Part shown: one piece after another, positions 17,212 through 27,534 of the stretch
How positions within the stretch are numbered: the stretch's first letter is position 1
Layout of the letters: every line of letters begins with the position of its first letter
Origin: Saprospiraceae bacterium
GTDB taxonomy: Bacteria; Bacteroidota; Bacteroidia; Chitinophagales; Saprospiraceae
Direction of reading: 5' to 3'
Assembly (NCBI GenBank): GCA_025055285.1
Contig: JANWXM010000002.1
Location: 239-64,238 of the forward strand
DNA: 64,000 nucleotides
The notes under the pieces: model-generated
Told to the model about the DNA's origin: nothing
Seen by the model: the letters and a program-made list of their open reading frames with translations, nothing else
Databases searched by the model: none
Program-made: the position numbers and the translations under genes

Positions 17212-19563
17212 ATGAATGCCTACAAGCACATCTCGCTACTTACCCTCCTTGGGCTCTTGGGCTATAGAATAGCTGCTCCCGCCCAGACTGTCTCTCCTCA
17301 GGTGCCGATAACCGTAGAAGTGCGCAATGAGGCCGCAATCAATACAGAAGGATTAGAATTCAGCCCTACTTTTTATGAAGATGGCATTATTTTCATCTCA
17401 ACCAACACGGCGGGAATGAAAAAAAAGACAGACGAGCGCCTCAAGATGCCAGCAATGTCCATTCTTCGTTCTCGTCGTGCTCCGGATGGTAATCTGCTAC
17501 CGCCCGAGCCATTCGCGGCTGAGTTAACCTCAATTTATCACGAAGGACCTGTATGTTTTGACCGAACCGCAGAAACAATATTTTTCTCCCGAAATGCGCT
17601 CATAAACGGAAAAGTAAAACTGGCTAAAGACGCCACGCAAAAAATGCGTTTGTATTGGTCGAAGAAGGAAGGGAACACTTGGAGCGAACCACAACCTTTG
17701 CCGTTTAACAACAATGAATTCGACGACTGTCACCCCGCCATTAGTATCGATGGCGACAAACTTTTCTTCGCCTCTAATCGCCCTGGTGGCTTCGGCGGCA
17801 TGGACCTATACGTATCTTATCGCGTTGGCGATACTTGGAGCGAACCTATCAACTTAGGAGCGGATATTAATACGCGTGGAAATGAAGTGTTTCCCTTTAT
17901 CCACGCCGATAACACCCTCTACTTTGCCTCCGATGGATTGCCTGGCGGTAAAGGAAAGCTCGACCTCTACTACGTCGTTCAAGACGGTGCCCGGTGGACA
18001 AAACCCATCAACATGGGCGAGCCATTCAATACCTCAGGCGATGATTTCGGATTAATTGTAGACTTAAACAAGATCAATGGCTACTTCTCCACTGACGGAA
18101 AACAATCCAAGGGTGGAAAAGGCGACGATATCTACAGTTTTCACGTCGAAAATGGCAACTTAGACGACTATCTGCTTCAAAATCAGCGTATTCCCGACCG
18201 CAATCTAGACGTTACGGTGACTGTCACAGATAAAACTACGGGCCTGCCTATTGAAGGCGCAGAAGTGCGCATGCTCAATTACGACGCCAGTACTGTTATT
18301 GGACGCGATGAGCGAGGAAACCTCATCAGTATTCAGAAAATTAATGGAAAAGAGGTCATCACTGCCCTTCCGCCCGATAAAGGCATTAATGGCTTCACAG
18401 ATAGCGGTGGGCGATTTTCCGCTGAAGTAAAGCCAGGAAACTACGTTATCATTGCGTCAAAAGACCTCTATCAGACGCGCCAGGTGCGCTTGCCAATTAC
18501 CAAAGCGGGTAATGAATTAACCATTGCCCTAGACCGCTCAGCCAACTCTAATAAAGTGCGTTGGAATGCCTCCGTATTCAATTATGTTACCAATGCACCT
18601 CTGGCAGGCACGACGTTGGTTCTAACTAACCGCACTACTCAAGCCAAGGATACGGTGATTACCGACGCCAATGGACAAATTGACTATTACCTAGATAAAA
18701 ATACGAAATACAAGATTGATTTGTACCAACGTGGGCGACTTCTCGGAAGTTCTGAAATTAATACTGCTGGCTGGAGTCTGCCGAATCAAATCATGATGCA
18801 GAATTTTTCTGTCGCTCCACTTCTGCCGGGAACTGTCATTGAATTGCCAAATATATACTACAACTTCAATGACGCTACCTTGCGCCCTGACGCGCGCAAG
18901 GATCTAGATCTCGTCGTTGCCCTCCTCAAGCAACAGCCGTCTATTACCGTGGAGATCGCTAGCCACACGGATTGCCGAGGTACATCCAAATACAATGAGG
19001 AACTTAGTCAGCGTCGGGCTAACGGAGTGGTAGAATACTTAGTCCAACACGGGATTGCGCGCGAACGGCTGCGACCTGTAGGCTACGGGGAAAGTGAGCC
19101 GCGCAACCATTGCCGAGATGGAGTGCCTTGTACCGAAACTGAACATGCTCGTAACCGACGTACAGAAATTCGCATCTTAACCGGCATTGAAGGCGCCTCC
19201 GTAGTCTACTTGGACGGTAAACCTGCCGTAAGCCCTGACAATACGCCACCTGTCCTGCCAAGCAAGGCTACGCCCAAGAAAAATACAAAACCGATTGTAA
19301 AGGACGAGCCAAATGCTGTGGATGCTGATTATTACTACGTTATTGCGGGCTCTTTCCAGGAAGAAGCACGCGCACAAGCTCAATTGCAATTCATTCAGGC
19401 CGCTGGCTATACTTCTGCCCATATCGTGCAATTCCCGGCGTCGCCCTATCATTCCGTCTGCGTGGAGAAATTTACTAGCCGCAAAGATGCAGAAACCTTG
19501 AAGCGAAAGCTAGACCGGGAGAACATTGCCTCATTTGTCCGCTACGTCGCCAAAGTGCAGTGA
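17212..19563 (+). CDS. OmpA family protein with WD40-like (PD40) repeats, carboxypeptidase-regulatory-like region and C-terminal SPOR domain
   Basis: PD40-like repeats (DDCHPAISIDGDKLFFASNRPGGFGGMDLYVSYR); OmpA motif IELPNIYYNFNDATLRPDARKDLDLVVALLKQQPSITVEIASHTDCRGTSKYNEELSQRRANGVVEYL; SPOR-like DADYYYVIAGSFQEEARAQAQLQFIQAAGYTSAHIVQF. Confidence 0.92.
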   Translation: MNAYKHISLLTLLGLLGYRIAAPAQTVSPQVPITVEVRNEAAINTEGLEFSPTFYEDGIIFISTNTAGMKKKTDERLKMPAMSILRSRRAPDGNLLPPEPFAAELTSIYHEGPVCFDRTAETIFFSRNALINGKVKLAKDATQKMRLYWSKKEGNTWSEPQPLPFNNNEFDDCHPAISIDGDKLFFASNRPGGFGGMDLYVSYRVGDTWSEPINLGADINTRGNEVFPFIHADNTLYFASDGLPGGKGKLDLYYVVQDGARWTKPINMGEPFNTSGDDFGLIVDLNKINGYFSTDGKQSKGGKGDDIYSFHVENGNLDDYLLQNQRIPDRNLDVTVTVTDKTTGLPIEGAEVRMLNYDASTVIGRDERGNLISIQKINGKEVITALPPDKGINGFTDSGGRFSAEVKPGNYVIIASKDLYQTRQVRLPITKAGNELTIALDRSANSNKVRWNASVFNYVTNAPLAGTTLVLTNRTTQAKDTVITDANGQIDYYLDKNTKYKIDLYQRGRLLGSSEINTAGWSLPNQIMMQNFSVAPLLPGTVIELPNIYYNFNDATLRPDARKDLDLVVALLKQQPSITVEIASHTDCRGTSKYNEELSQRRANGVVEYLVQHGIARERLRPVGYGESEPRNHCRDGVPCTETEHARNRRTEIRILTGIEGASVVYLDGKPAVSPDNTPPVLPSKATPKKNTKPIVKDEPNAVDADYYYVIAGSFQEEARAQAQLQFIQAAGYTSAHIVQFPASPYHSVCVEKFTSRKDAETLKRKLDRENIASFVRYVAKVQ

Positions 19564-19653
19564 GCTACGTCGAAACACGTGCGCTATGTATCTTTGTCAG
19601 TTGAACTGCTTCGCGGCGTAACGCGTTGTAGAGGCACAGCACGTTTTTTTAGT

Positions 19654-20001
19654 ATGGCTATCATCATCACTGACGAATGCATCAATTGTGGCGCCTGCGA
19701 GCCAGAGTGCCCTAATAATGCTATCTACGAGGGCGGTGTGGAATGGGCTATTGCCGACGGTACCACGGTTAGAGGTCTTTATACTTTGGAAGATGGCCGA
19801 GTCGTAGATGCAACAGCCAAGCAAGCGCCTTTATCAAATGACTACTACTACATCGTACCGGACAAATGCACCGAATGTGTAGGTTTTCACGAAGAACCTC
19901 AGTGCGCAGCCGTATGTCCAGTGGATTGTTGTGTGCCCGATCCCGATCGCGTAGAGACGAAAGAGCAATTGTTTGCTAAAAAGGAGCGATTGCATTTGTA
20001 A
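19654..20001 (+). CDS. 4Fe-4S dicluster ferredoxin
   Basis: [28 protein letters not shown]...[27 protein letters not shown]; two cysteine clusters. ATG 19654 preferred over 19579. Confidence 0.93.
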   Translation: MAIIITDECINCGACEPECPNNAIYEGGVEWAIADGTTVRGLYTLEDGRVVDATAKQAPLSNDYYYIVPDKCTECVGFHEEPQCAAVCPVDCCVPDPDRVETKEQLFAKKERLHL

Positions 20002-20134
20002 CTTTGTGTTGTCAGAATTTGGGAGATAATTTTTTCTCATAACGGTTTTTGTGGCCCGCTGCACGGAGGTGCAGTGGGCAATTTTGTTTGTAAGCAGTTG
20101 CCATGTACTTTCGCCTCCTCATTTATTGTCAGCC

Positions 20135-21643
20135 ATGTTTGTATGTTTTCTCAGGGAAAAACGATGCTTGTTGGGTTACATCTTTTTGAGCTTCCTTCTC
20201 CTTGCGAGCGTATCTGCCTGTCAAAAAGAACGCTTTACTAACGACCCGAACGACAAACTGGCATTTAGCATCGATACTTTGCGCTTCGACACAGTATTCA
20301 CTTCATTAGGTTCAGCGACGCGTATCTTGAAAGTTTACAACCGGCACCGGTTGAGCATCCGAATCGACCGCATTTACTTAGAAAATGGCTCGCGGTCGCG
20401 TTTTCGTTTAAACGTAGACGGTGTCTCAGGCCAAGTCCACACTAATATAGAGATAGCACCCAACGACAGTTTGTACATTTTTGCAGAGGTAACGATCAAC
20501 CCCGATGAACCTCCGAGCATAAGTCCGTTTGTTGTTGCGGAGAATCTCTTTTTCGAAGTCAATGGAAATACCCAGAAGGTCGTGCTAGAAGCATGGGGCC
20601 AAAACGCCGTATACCTGCCCTCCCGCTATGGCGCAGGAGGTGCAATACTGTATAGCTGTAAGGGAGGTGAATGGGTGTGGAACGACCCACGTCCATACGT
20701 CATTTACGGGATAGTAGTCATCGATAGTTGCACGGTACGTATTCCCGCGGGGGCGCGCGTACACGTACATGGCGGGCTAGTTCGCGTAGAACAGGATAGC
20801 GGCATAGTACGGTATAACGACGGCCTGTTAGTGTTCCAGGGTCAAGGTCGGCTTATCGTGGAGGGCACGGCAGAACGCCCTGTCACCTTCAGCAGCTCTC
20901 GCTTAGAGCCAGAGTTTGCGGAGGTACCAGGCCAGTGGACGGGCATCTGGCTGCGCGCTGGTACCACAGGGCACCGCATTGAACACGCCGTGATTCGCAA
21001 CAGCATCATCGGTATACGCGTAGACTCAGCTGCCGATTTAACCATGCGCAATACCCAAATCTTCCGCACTGCTAATAGTGGCCTCATTGGTGTACACGCC
21101 CGCATTCAAGCGGAGAATTGCCTTTTCCACTCCAACGGCGCCTATTCCATCCAACTTGAATATGGGGGTGACTATGCGTTTACTTACTGCACAGTAGCGA
21201 ATTTTGGAGGGCGCAGCGAAGCCTTGCGCATGGGGAACGCTCTGTGTCGGAATCTCTCTTGCAGCGATTATGCTGCCTTTCCGCTGCGCGCTCGGTTTCT
21301 TAACTGCATTCTTCTGGGTAGCCGACCAGATCAAATCACGCTTTTTAACCGAACGGGTCAGGCTGCTGACTTTGATTATCGCTTCGAACATTGTCTTGTG
21401 CGGGTACGCGACCTGCTTCGCCCTAATGCCGCGCCCGACTTCCTCGACCATTGCCAGCCTTGCCTCAACCTTTCTAGCTCAGATTCTGTATTTCTCAACA
21501 TCGCGGAGCGCAATTTTCGCCTCGATACGGTCTTTTCTAAAGCTAATGCTTACGCGCGACCCGTCGCTGGCATTTCGACGGACATAGAGGGCAATCCGCG
21601 CGACTCTAATAAGCCCGATGCAGGCTGTTACGAACGTCAATAG
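20135..21643 (+). CDS. Lipoprotein with right-handed parallel beta-helix-like region
   Basis: Lipobox-like LLASVSACQKE after a hydrophobic stretch; helix-like repeats (GHRIEHAVIRNSIIGIRVDSAADLTMRNTQIFRTANSGLIGVHARIQAENCLF). Start 20135 preferred over 20051. Confidence 0.75.
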   Translation: MFVCFLREKRCLLGYIFLSFLLLASVSACQKERFTNDPNDKLAFSIDTLRFDTVFTSLGSATRILKVYNRHRLSIRIDRIYLENGSRSRFRLNVDGVSGQVHTNIEIAPNDSLYIFAEVTINPDEPPSISPFVVAENLFFEVNGNTQKVVLEAWGQNAVYLPSRYGAGGAILYSCKGGEWVWNDPRPYVIYGIVVIDSCTVRIPAGARVHVHGGLVRVEQDSGIVRYNDGLLVFQGQGRLIVEGTAERPVTFSSSRLEPEFAEVPGQWTGIWLRAGTTGHRIEHAVIRNSIIGIRVDSAADLTMRNTQIFRTANSGLIGVHARIQAENCLFHSNGAYSIQLEYGGDYAFTYCTVANFGGRSEALRMGNALCRNLSCSDYAAFPLRARFLNCILLGSRPDQITLFNRTGQAADFDYRFEHCLVRVRDLLRPNAAPDFLDHCQPCLNLSSSDSVFLNIAERNFRLDTVFSKANAYARPVAGISTDIEGNPRDSNKPDAGCYERQ

Positions 21644-21677
21644 AACAAAGCCAGCTACCTTTGTTCAAAAAATAACT

Positions 21678-22127
21678 ATGATACAACGGATCCAAACTCT
21701 TTGGCTGTTAGCTGCGCTAGGGGCAGTAGGCGCTGCTTTCGCTCTTCCTCTTTTGAAGGCCCCTGAAGGCGATGCGGCGCGCACGATTGAAGTATTAGCC
21801 GACGGTGCATTGACCTTGACCGACAACCCAGGCTTGCTAGGATTGTCGGTAATAGGCGGTGTGACTGCTCTGATCGCTACCTTCTTGTACAAAAATCGGC
21901 CACTCCAGGCGCGACTGGCTCTCGCGGGGGCAGGGATTGGCGTTCTATGGGCTGGACTCGTCATCCTTGCCGTCAACATGGCGCACCACGAGATGCCACA
22001 ACCCGCCAACACTACAATTGGCGGAGGAGTAGCCCTCCCCATTGTCTATGGGTTATTCTGCTGGCTGGCTGCACGAGCCATCCGGCGCGATGAGGCTCTA
22101 GTGCGCTCGATGGAGCGCTTGCGCTAG
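21678..22127 (+). CDS. DUF4293-like small integral membrane protein
   Basis: MIQRIQTLWLLAALGAVGAAFALPLL start and four predicted hydrophobic segments, typical of Bacteroidota DUF4293. Confidence 0.75.
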   Translation: MIQRIQTLWLLAALGAVGAAFALPLLKAPEGDAARTIEVLADGALTLTDNPGLLGLSVIGGVTALIATFLYKNRPLQARLALAGAGIGVLWAGLVILAVNMAHHEMPQPANTTIGGGVALPIVYGLFCWLAARAIRRDEALVRSMERLR

Positions 22128-23041
22128 AGCGCAATTCTTAAGGCGTTTTTTTCAATCGAAAAACTTGCAGGTGTTTCGCCCAAGTATTCTCCATCGGCCT
22201 CCAAGCCGATGGAGGTTTCGCCGAGGTGTTCCACCCTGAGTGCTGTGGTCTGAAAACTGCATATGTGCGGGTGCTCCAGGAGCGTGCCTCTGTAAAATCG
22301 CGGAGTTTGCAACAACACTTCCCATTTCGGCAGACGAGGAGCGTACGTTACTGCCAATAAGCCGTCGTTTGGCACAGCGTGGGGCACTAACTGCATGCCA
22401 CCACCGGAAAAGCGACATACGCCAACGTTGATGGTGTAAAATTCCTCCTCTGCTGTACACTCTGCGGCTTGGAGCCTTCCTCGAATAGGCTTGAAAGCGA
22501 AGAGGTAGTACGCCATAGCAAGCAGGTAATGGAAATTGGCGATGAAGCGCCGACGTTCAGTTTTCTGAACAATGTAAGCATCGTAAGCCATGCCTGCCAC
22601 ATTGGCGAAGTATCGCTCAACGACCGCCTCTCCACTGCGGTAGACGACTTTGCCTACATCTTGCCAAGTATGCTCACCGCGCAATAACCGTCTGAGGCGT
22701 TCTCTCGGTTCAGAGGGAATTCGATAAGTGCGCGCCCAATCATTACCCGTACCGATGGGCAGCATAGAAAAGGTAATTTCTTGCGAAGGCAGGTGCGGTT
22801 GTCGTAAGATACCATTGACCAATTCATGGCACGTACCGTCGCCTCCTACGCCTAGGATGTGACGGAAACCCTTGAGCACAGCGCTATCCACAATTTGAAG
22901 GGCGTGATTGCGGTATTGGGTGAAGCACACCGAATACGAAAAGCCTAGCTCTTGAAGTGCCGTTTCTATTTGTTTCCAAAGCCGAGCGGCGCGGCCCTGG
23001 CCTGCAACAGGATTTACTACAATATACCATGGTGTTGTCAT
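22124..23041 (-). CDS. Diacylglycerol/lipid kinase family protein (YegS/LCB5-like)
   Basis: YIVVNPVAGQGRAARLWKQIE and GVGGDGTCHELVNGIL...LPIGTGNDWARTY signature motifs. Confidence 0.93.
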   Translation of the reverse strand: MTTPWYIVVNPVAGQGRAARLWKQIETALQELGFSYSVCFTQYRNHALQIVDSAVLKGFRHILGVGGDGTCHELVNGILRQPHLPSQEITFSMLPIGTGNDWARTYRIPSEPRERLRRLLRGEHTWQDVGKVVYRSGEAVVERYFANVAGMAYDAYIVQKTERRRFIANFHYLLAMAYYLFAFKPIRGRLQAAECTAEEEFYTINVGVCRFSGGGMQLVPHAVPNDGLLAVTYAPRLPKWEVLLQTPRFYRGTLLEHPHICSFQTTALRVEHLGETSIGLEADGEYLGETPASFSIEKNALRIAL

Positions 23042-23351
23042 AGGGCTTAGGCGTCATATAAAAAAGTACGAATTATTCAGCAAATGCATTCTCGGCATAC
23101 CTCTGGTGGGATGCTGACGAAATCTATCGCGAGACAGTGAGCCACATTGGCAACACGAGCGTGAAAGGCAAGGAGCAGCACTTTATTGGGCAAAAATGAG
23201 AACAAACAAAGTAGCGAAGCTATAGAAGAGGTGACAGATGAACAACTTTTGAGTTAATGCGGCTGGAAAAGCGCGCGAGACAAGGCGAAAATCTTAGTAA
23301 AATTGCGCCTGCAAATTCTATTTGTTACTTTTAAATAGGCGATTTTCTACC

Positions 23352-24971
23352 ATGAAAAAAGTTTTTCTCCTACTAATCTGCCTTTGCCCCGCCATATTTA
23401 CAGCCCAATCTCTCAAAACAGTTCGCGATTTTTTTGATAAGCACAGCGTAGGCGAAATTCGAATAAACTTCCCCATGACCAACTGGAACGAGGTTTTAGA
23501 CTCTCTTCGTTTATACGGGGAAGAGATGGCGATAGGTAAAGTTATTCTCGATGGAATAAGCTATGAAGGAGTAGGTGTTCGTTTCCGGGGTGGTAGCTCT
23601 TATCCATTAGGACTAAAGCGCAATCCGTTCTATATTAAGCTAAATTATACCAATACGTCGTTGCATCATCAGGGTTGCACGTCGGTTACTTTATCGCCTG
23701 CTTTGCGAGACCCTAGTTTAGTGCGTGAGATGCTTTTTCATGAGATCGCCGCCCATTACATGCCCTCGCCACGGGCCAATTACGTAAAGCTTTATGTAAA
23801 TGACGAGTACCTTGGAGTTTTTGTTAACGTGGAAAGTATAGAAGGCCATTTCTTACGCACGCACTTCGGTGCAGATACAGGGCCTCTGTTTAAGGCTGGT
23901 GTGGACTATAAACCTAAGGGCTTGCCGGCAGAGTGCAAGCAAAACATTTTTGGAGCTTTGGAATACGAGGCAAATCTCGAATGCTATCGCCAAAACTTTG
24001 AATTAAAATCGGAACGCGGCTGGACGGAACTGCAGGAGTTAACGCGTGTGCTTAATTACGACTTGTCGAAGCTGGAGGGCATGCTCGACGTAGACCGCAC
24101 CTTGTGGATGCTGGCACTTAATAACGTGATGGTCAACCTAAACAGCTACTCTGGAGCGCGCAGTATCAATTATTACCTGTATCAAGACCCCAACGGCCGC
24201 TTCCAGCCCATACATTGGGATTTGCATTTAGCTTTTGGTAGTTATAAAAATACGGGACAAGGCAGCGACTTAGACCTACGCGGCTTACAGCGCTTAGACC
24301 CTCTATTGCATGCAGACAATCCACTTAAGCCACTTATTCACAAGCTATTAAGTGAATCTCTCTACCGAAAAGTTTACCTAGCGCATATCCGCCAAATCAA
24401 CAACGACTTTTTTGCTAACGGTGAATATGAGAAGCGCGCCAAAGCACTACAATCGCTCATTTTAGGGCCGTATACAGAAGATAAAAACAAGCCGTATAGT
24501 CTGGAAGACTTTCAGAATAGCTTGAAGATTACTACAGGCTCGCGCAGCCGCATTCCAGGCATTGTTGAGTTGATGAGCAAACGGGCCGCTTTCTTGCAGA
24601 CACATCCGGAACTTACTGCATTACCCTCTAACATTACGGAGGTGGGCGTCCAGGGGCGTGCCAAGTTTGAAGTACAACCAGTTACAGCCTTCCGCATTCA
24701 TTGCAAAGCCGACCGCTACCCCAAGCGCGTCATCGTGTACTATCGCTTTCAAAATCAGCAGCCCTTTCAGTCGGCCGTCATGCTAGAGGATGCCTCAACA
24801 GCAACACTGCCTGCTGGTACCAAAGCCTTTACTTTAAGCATTGAAGCTCCTAGCAGCGATGCGGTGCTAGAGTATTACCTCATGGCGGAAAATGCCGGTA
24901 CCGTGCAATTCTCTCCCTCAAATTACTTTAAGGCGCCCTACCGCGTAAGTCTGGCCGAATTGAATAAATAA
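23352..24971 (+). CDS. CotH kinase family secreted protein
   Basis: Signal peptide MKKVFLLLICLCPAIFTAQS; VGVRFRGGSSYPLG...KLYVNDEYLGVFVNVESI...NYYLYQDPNGRFQPIHWDLHLAFG. Confidence 0.9.
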   Translation: MKKVFLLLICLCPAIFTAQSLKTVRDFFDKHSVGEIRINFPMTNWNEVLDSLRLYGEEMAIGKVILDGISYEGVGVRFRGGSSYPLGLKRNPFYIKLNYTNTSLHHQGCTSVTLSPALRDPSLVREMLFHEIAAHYMPSPRANYVKLYVNDEYLGVFVNVESIEGHFLRTHFGADTGPLFKAGVDYKPKGLPAECKQNIFGALEYEANLECYRQNFELKSERGWTELQELTRVLNYDLSKLEGMLDVDRTLWMLALNNVMVNLNSYSGARSINYYLYQDPNGRFQPIHWDLHLAFGSYKNTGQGSDLDLRGLQRLDPLLHADNPLKPLIHKLLSESLYRKVYLAHIRQINNDFFANGEYEKRAKALQSLILGPYTEDKNKPYSLEDFQNSLKITTGSRSRIPGIVELMSKRAAFLQTHPELTALPSNITEVGVQGRAKFEVQPVTAFRIHCKADRYPKRVIVYYRFQNQQPFQSAVMLEDASTATLPAGTKAFTLSIEAPSSDAVLEYYLMAENAGTVQFSPSNYFKAPYRVSLAELNK

Positions 24972-25031
24972 CTTGATTATCAATTCATTTAACAGAACAA
25001 ACCTCAGCAAGTGAAAGTTAACTACTTGAAA

Positions 25032-26636
25032 ATGCGACACATATCTATCATCAGACTCTTCCTAGGATTTGCGTTTGGAGGGCTTAGTTTTTTAAAAGGC
25101 CAGCCTAGTGTTGTCCAAGATTTCTACGGCAAAGGCATTCAGGAGATTCGCATTGAAATTCCCTACCCTGACTGGGATTGGAAAATGGACTCTCTCAAGA
25201 ACGTTAACCCAGAAGGGCGCCTCTTAGCCACTGCTTTTGTGAATAATGTCCGCTTCGACAGTGTCGGTGTTCGCTACAAGGGCAACAGCTCCTATTTCCG
25301 AACGCGTAAGGAAATTTCTCGAAAGCTACCGATTAACATAAAGTTGAATTTCCGCCTGAAAGACCAAAAACTGAAAAGTGGGCACACGACGATCAAACTC
25401 TCAAACGGCTTTCTCGACCCTAGCTTCGTGCGCGACCCGCTTGGATACCTTATTGTACGGCGGTATATGCCGGCACCGCTATGCAACTTTGCCAAAGTGT
25501 ATATTAACAAAGATTTTTTTGGTCTTTATGTCAATACGGAATCTGTTGATGAGTTGTTTATCGAAAAGCACTTTGGCACGCGGACAGGTTATCTAATTAA
25601 ATGCGATCCAGACCATTGGAAACGCGTACGGAGCCAGAGCGGTTGCCCAAAGGGAGAAAATGCCTCCTTGATGTACCTCAACGAGAATCCGGGCTGCTAT
25701 GAGGCTTTCTATGAAGTGGACAATCCTGCTGCATGGCGCCCACTCATTCACTTAATCAGGGTTTTAAACCAAGAGCCTCAGAAAATAGAAACTGTTCTTA
25801 ATATTGACCAAACGCTATGGATGCACGCCATTAACAACGTCATCGTCAATCTAGATAGCTATACCGGCTCTCTATCGCATAACTATTACATCTGGATTGA
25901 CTCTTTGGGCGTAGGGCACCCGATTATTTGGGACTTGAATATGGCCTTTGGAGGTTGGAGACGCGACTTTAGCTTTAGCACAATGAGCGACCAAGAGCTC
26001 ATCGAGTATTCTCCGCTGGCAGAGTTCAACAATGCCAAACGCCCTCTTATCTCTAAATTGCTTCGCGTGCCTTTGTATCGGAAGATTTACCTCGCTCACG
26101 TGCGTACTCTTGTTAACGACTGGCTTGCAAACGGTCAGTGGCTCAAGGAAGCAGAGGCTATGATGAAAGAAATCGAGCCATGGGTGCAAAAAGATACGCT
26201 GAAGTTGTACTCTTATGAAGCCTTTAAGCGCAGTTTGGATAGCACCCTTGTGGTTGGACCAGATAAAATCATTGGTTTACGCCAATTGCTCGACCGTCGG
26301 ACGAAATATTTAGTCCAACATCCGGCGCTCAACCGACCTGCTCCGGTTATCGGTACAGTCAAACACGAGGTCAGAGGTGACAGTGTGCTTGTTACAGCCG
26401 CGTTTAAAGATGCCGAAAATGGTTGGGTGTACTATCGCAAGAACCGAGCCTTTGCTTTTCACCTGGCGCCTCTGAACGATGCGGGTGAAAACGGCGATGC
26501 TACCAGTGGCGATGGCGTATTTAGTGCTCTGCTGCCTCGCGCTGAAGTTGTCCATTACTATGTGGTCGGCGAAAACAAAGAAGCAGCAGCTTTATATCCC
26601 GAACGCGCTTCCAAAGAGTTTTTGGAAGTAAAATGA
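25032..26636 (+). CDS. CotH kinase family secreted protein (tandem paralogue)
   Basis: VGVRYKGNSSYFRTRKE...KVYINKDFFGLYVNTESVDELF...NYYIWIDSLGVGHPIIWDLNMAFGG; same architecture as the preceding gene. Confidence 0.9.
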   Translation: MRHISIIRLFLGFAFGGLSFLKGQPSVVQDFYGKGIQEIRIEIPYPDWDWKMDSLKNVNPEGRLLATAFVNNVRFDSVGVRYKGNSSYFRTRKEISRKLPINIKLNFRLKDQKLKSGHTTIKLSNGFLDPSFVRDPLGYLIVRRYMPAPLCNFAKVYINKDFFGLYVNTESVDELFIEKHFGTRTGYLIKCDPDHWKRVRSQSGCPKGENASLMYLNENPGCYEAFYEVDNPAAWRPLIHLIRVLNQEPQKIETVLNIDQTLWMHAINNVIVNLDSYTGSLSHNYYIWIDSLGVGHPIIWDLNMAFGGWRRDFSFSTMSDQELIEYSPLAEFNNAKRPLISKLLRVPLYRKIYLAHVRTLVNDWLANGQWLKEAEAMMKEIEPWVQKDTLKLYSYEAFKRSLDSTLVVGPDKIIGLRQLLDRRTKYLVQHPALNRPAPVIGTVKHEVRGDSVLVTAAFKDAENGWVYYRKNRAFAFHLAPLNDAGENGDATSGDGVFSALLPRAEVVHYYVVGENKEAAALYPERASKEFLEVK

Positions 26637-26648
26637 GCTAACCTTCTC

Positions 26649-27521
26649 TCATCGAGGAGGAAAAATTTCGCAAGCTATGCTCATACTTCGACCAAAAGCG
26701 CGTCGGTCGAGGCCGAGCTCTACGCCAATTTCATCGAAAAAGAAAACTAAGTTTTCGGTGGCTATGTTGCCTGTTAATTCATCTTTAGCCATTGGACATC
26801 CGCCAAAGCCGCGCATTGCGCTATCGAAACGACGGCAACCACTCTCCCAGGCGGCTTCGATTTTTTCCCGCCAATTGTGCGGCGGAGAATGCAAATGGGC
26901 GCCGAAAGTGATTTCGGGATATGAAGGAATGAGGTTGCTGAATAAATACGTGATGTTTTCAGGCGTAGAACACCCTATGGTGTCGGAAAGCGAAAATATA
27001 CGAATGCCAAATGGCGCCAAAGTACTGACCCATTTCTGAACAATGTCCACATTCCACGGGTCTCCGTAAGGATTACCAAAACCCATAGAAATATAGAGCA
27101 CGAGTGTTTTGCCGTGTTTCTCGCATAGTTCTTGAATCACTTTAGTGCGCTCAACACTTTCAGCGATGGTAGCATTAGTATTGCGCAGCTGAAACGTTTC
27201 GCTAATGCTGAAGGGATAGCCTAAGTAGGTAATTTGGGGATGTTTACACGCTTCTTCCGCTCCGCGTTCATTGGCCACAATAGCGAGTAAACGCGTATTT
27301 GTGCCGCTAAGGTCTAAGCGCGCTAGTACTTCAGCCGTATCGCGCATTTGAGGAATGGCCTTAGGACTAACGAAAGAGCCAAAGTCTATCGTGTGGAACC
27401 CTACGCGTAAGAGTTGATTGATATAAGCAGCCTTAACCTCAGTTTCAATGAAGGTATTGAGCCCTTGCATAGCATCGCGCGGGCATTCCACGAGTTGAAC
27501 AGAAGAAGTCGTTAATGACAT
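26649..27521 (-). CDS. Hydroxymethylglutaryl-CoA lyase
   Basis: HMGL-like TIM barrel; LVECPRDAMQG, FGSFVSPKAIPQMRD, FGAHLHSPPHNWREKIEAAWESGCRRFDSAMRGFGGCPMAKDELTGNIATE. Confidence 0.92.
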   Translation of the reverse strand: MSLTTSSVQLVECPRDAMQGLNTFIETEVKAAYINQLLRVGFHTIDFGSFVSPKAIPQMRDTAEVLARLDLSGTNTRLLAIVANERGAEEACKHPQITYLGYPFSISETFQLRNTNATIAESVERTKVIQELCEKHGKTLVLYISMGFGNPYGDPWNVDIVQKWVSTLAPFGIRIFSLSDTIGCSTPENITYLFSNLIPSYPEITFGAHLHSPPHNWREKIEAAWESGCRRFDSAMRGFGGCPMAKDELTGNIATENLVFFFDEIGVELGLDRRAFGRSMSIACEIFPPR

Positions 27522-27534
27522 AGGTGTAGCAGAA

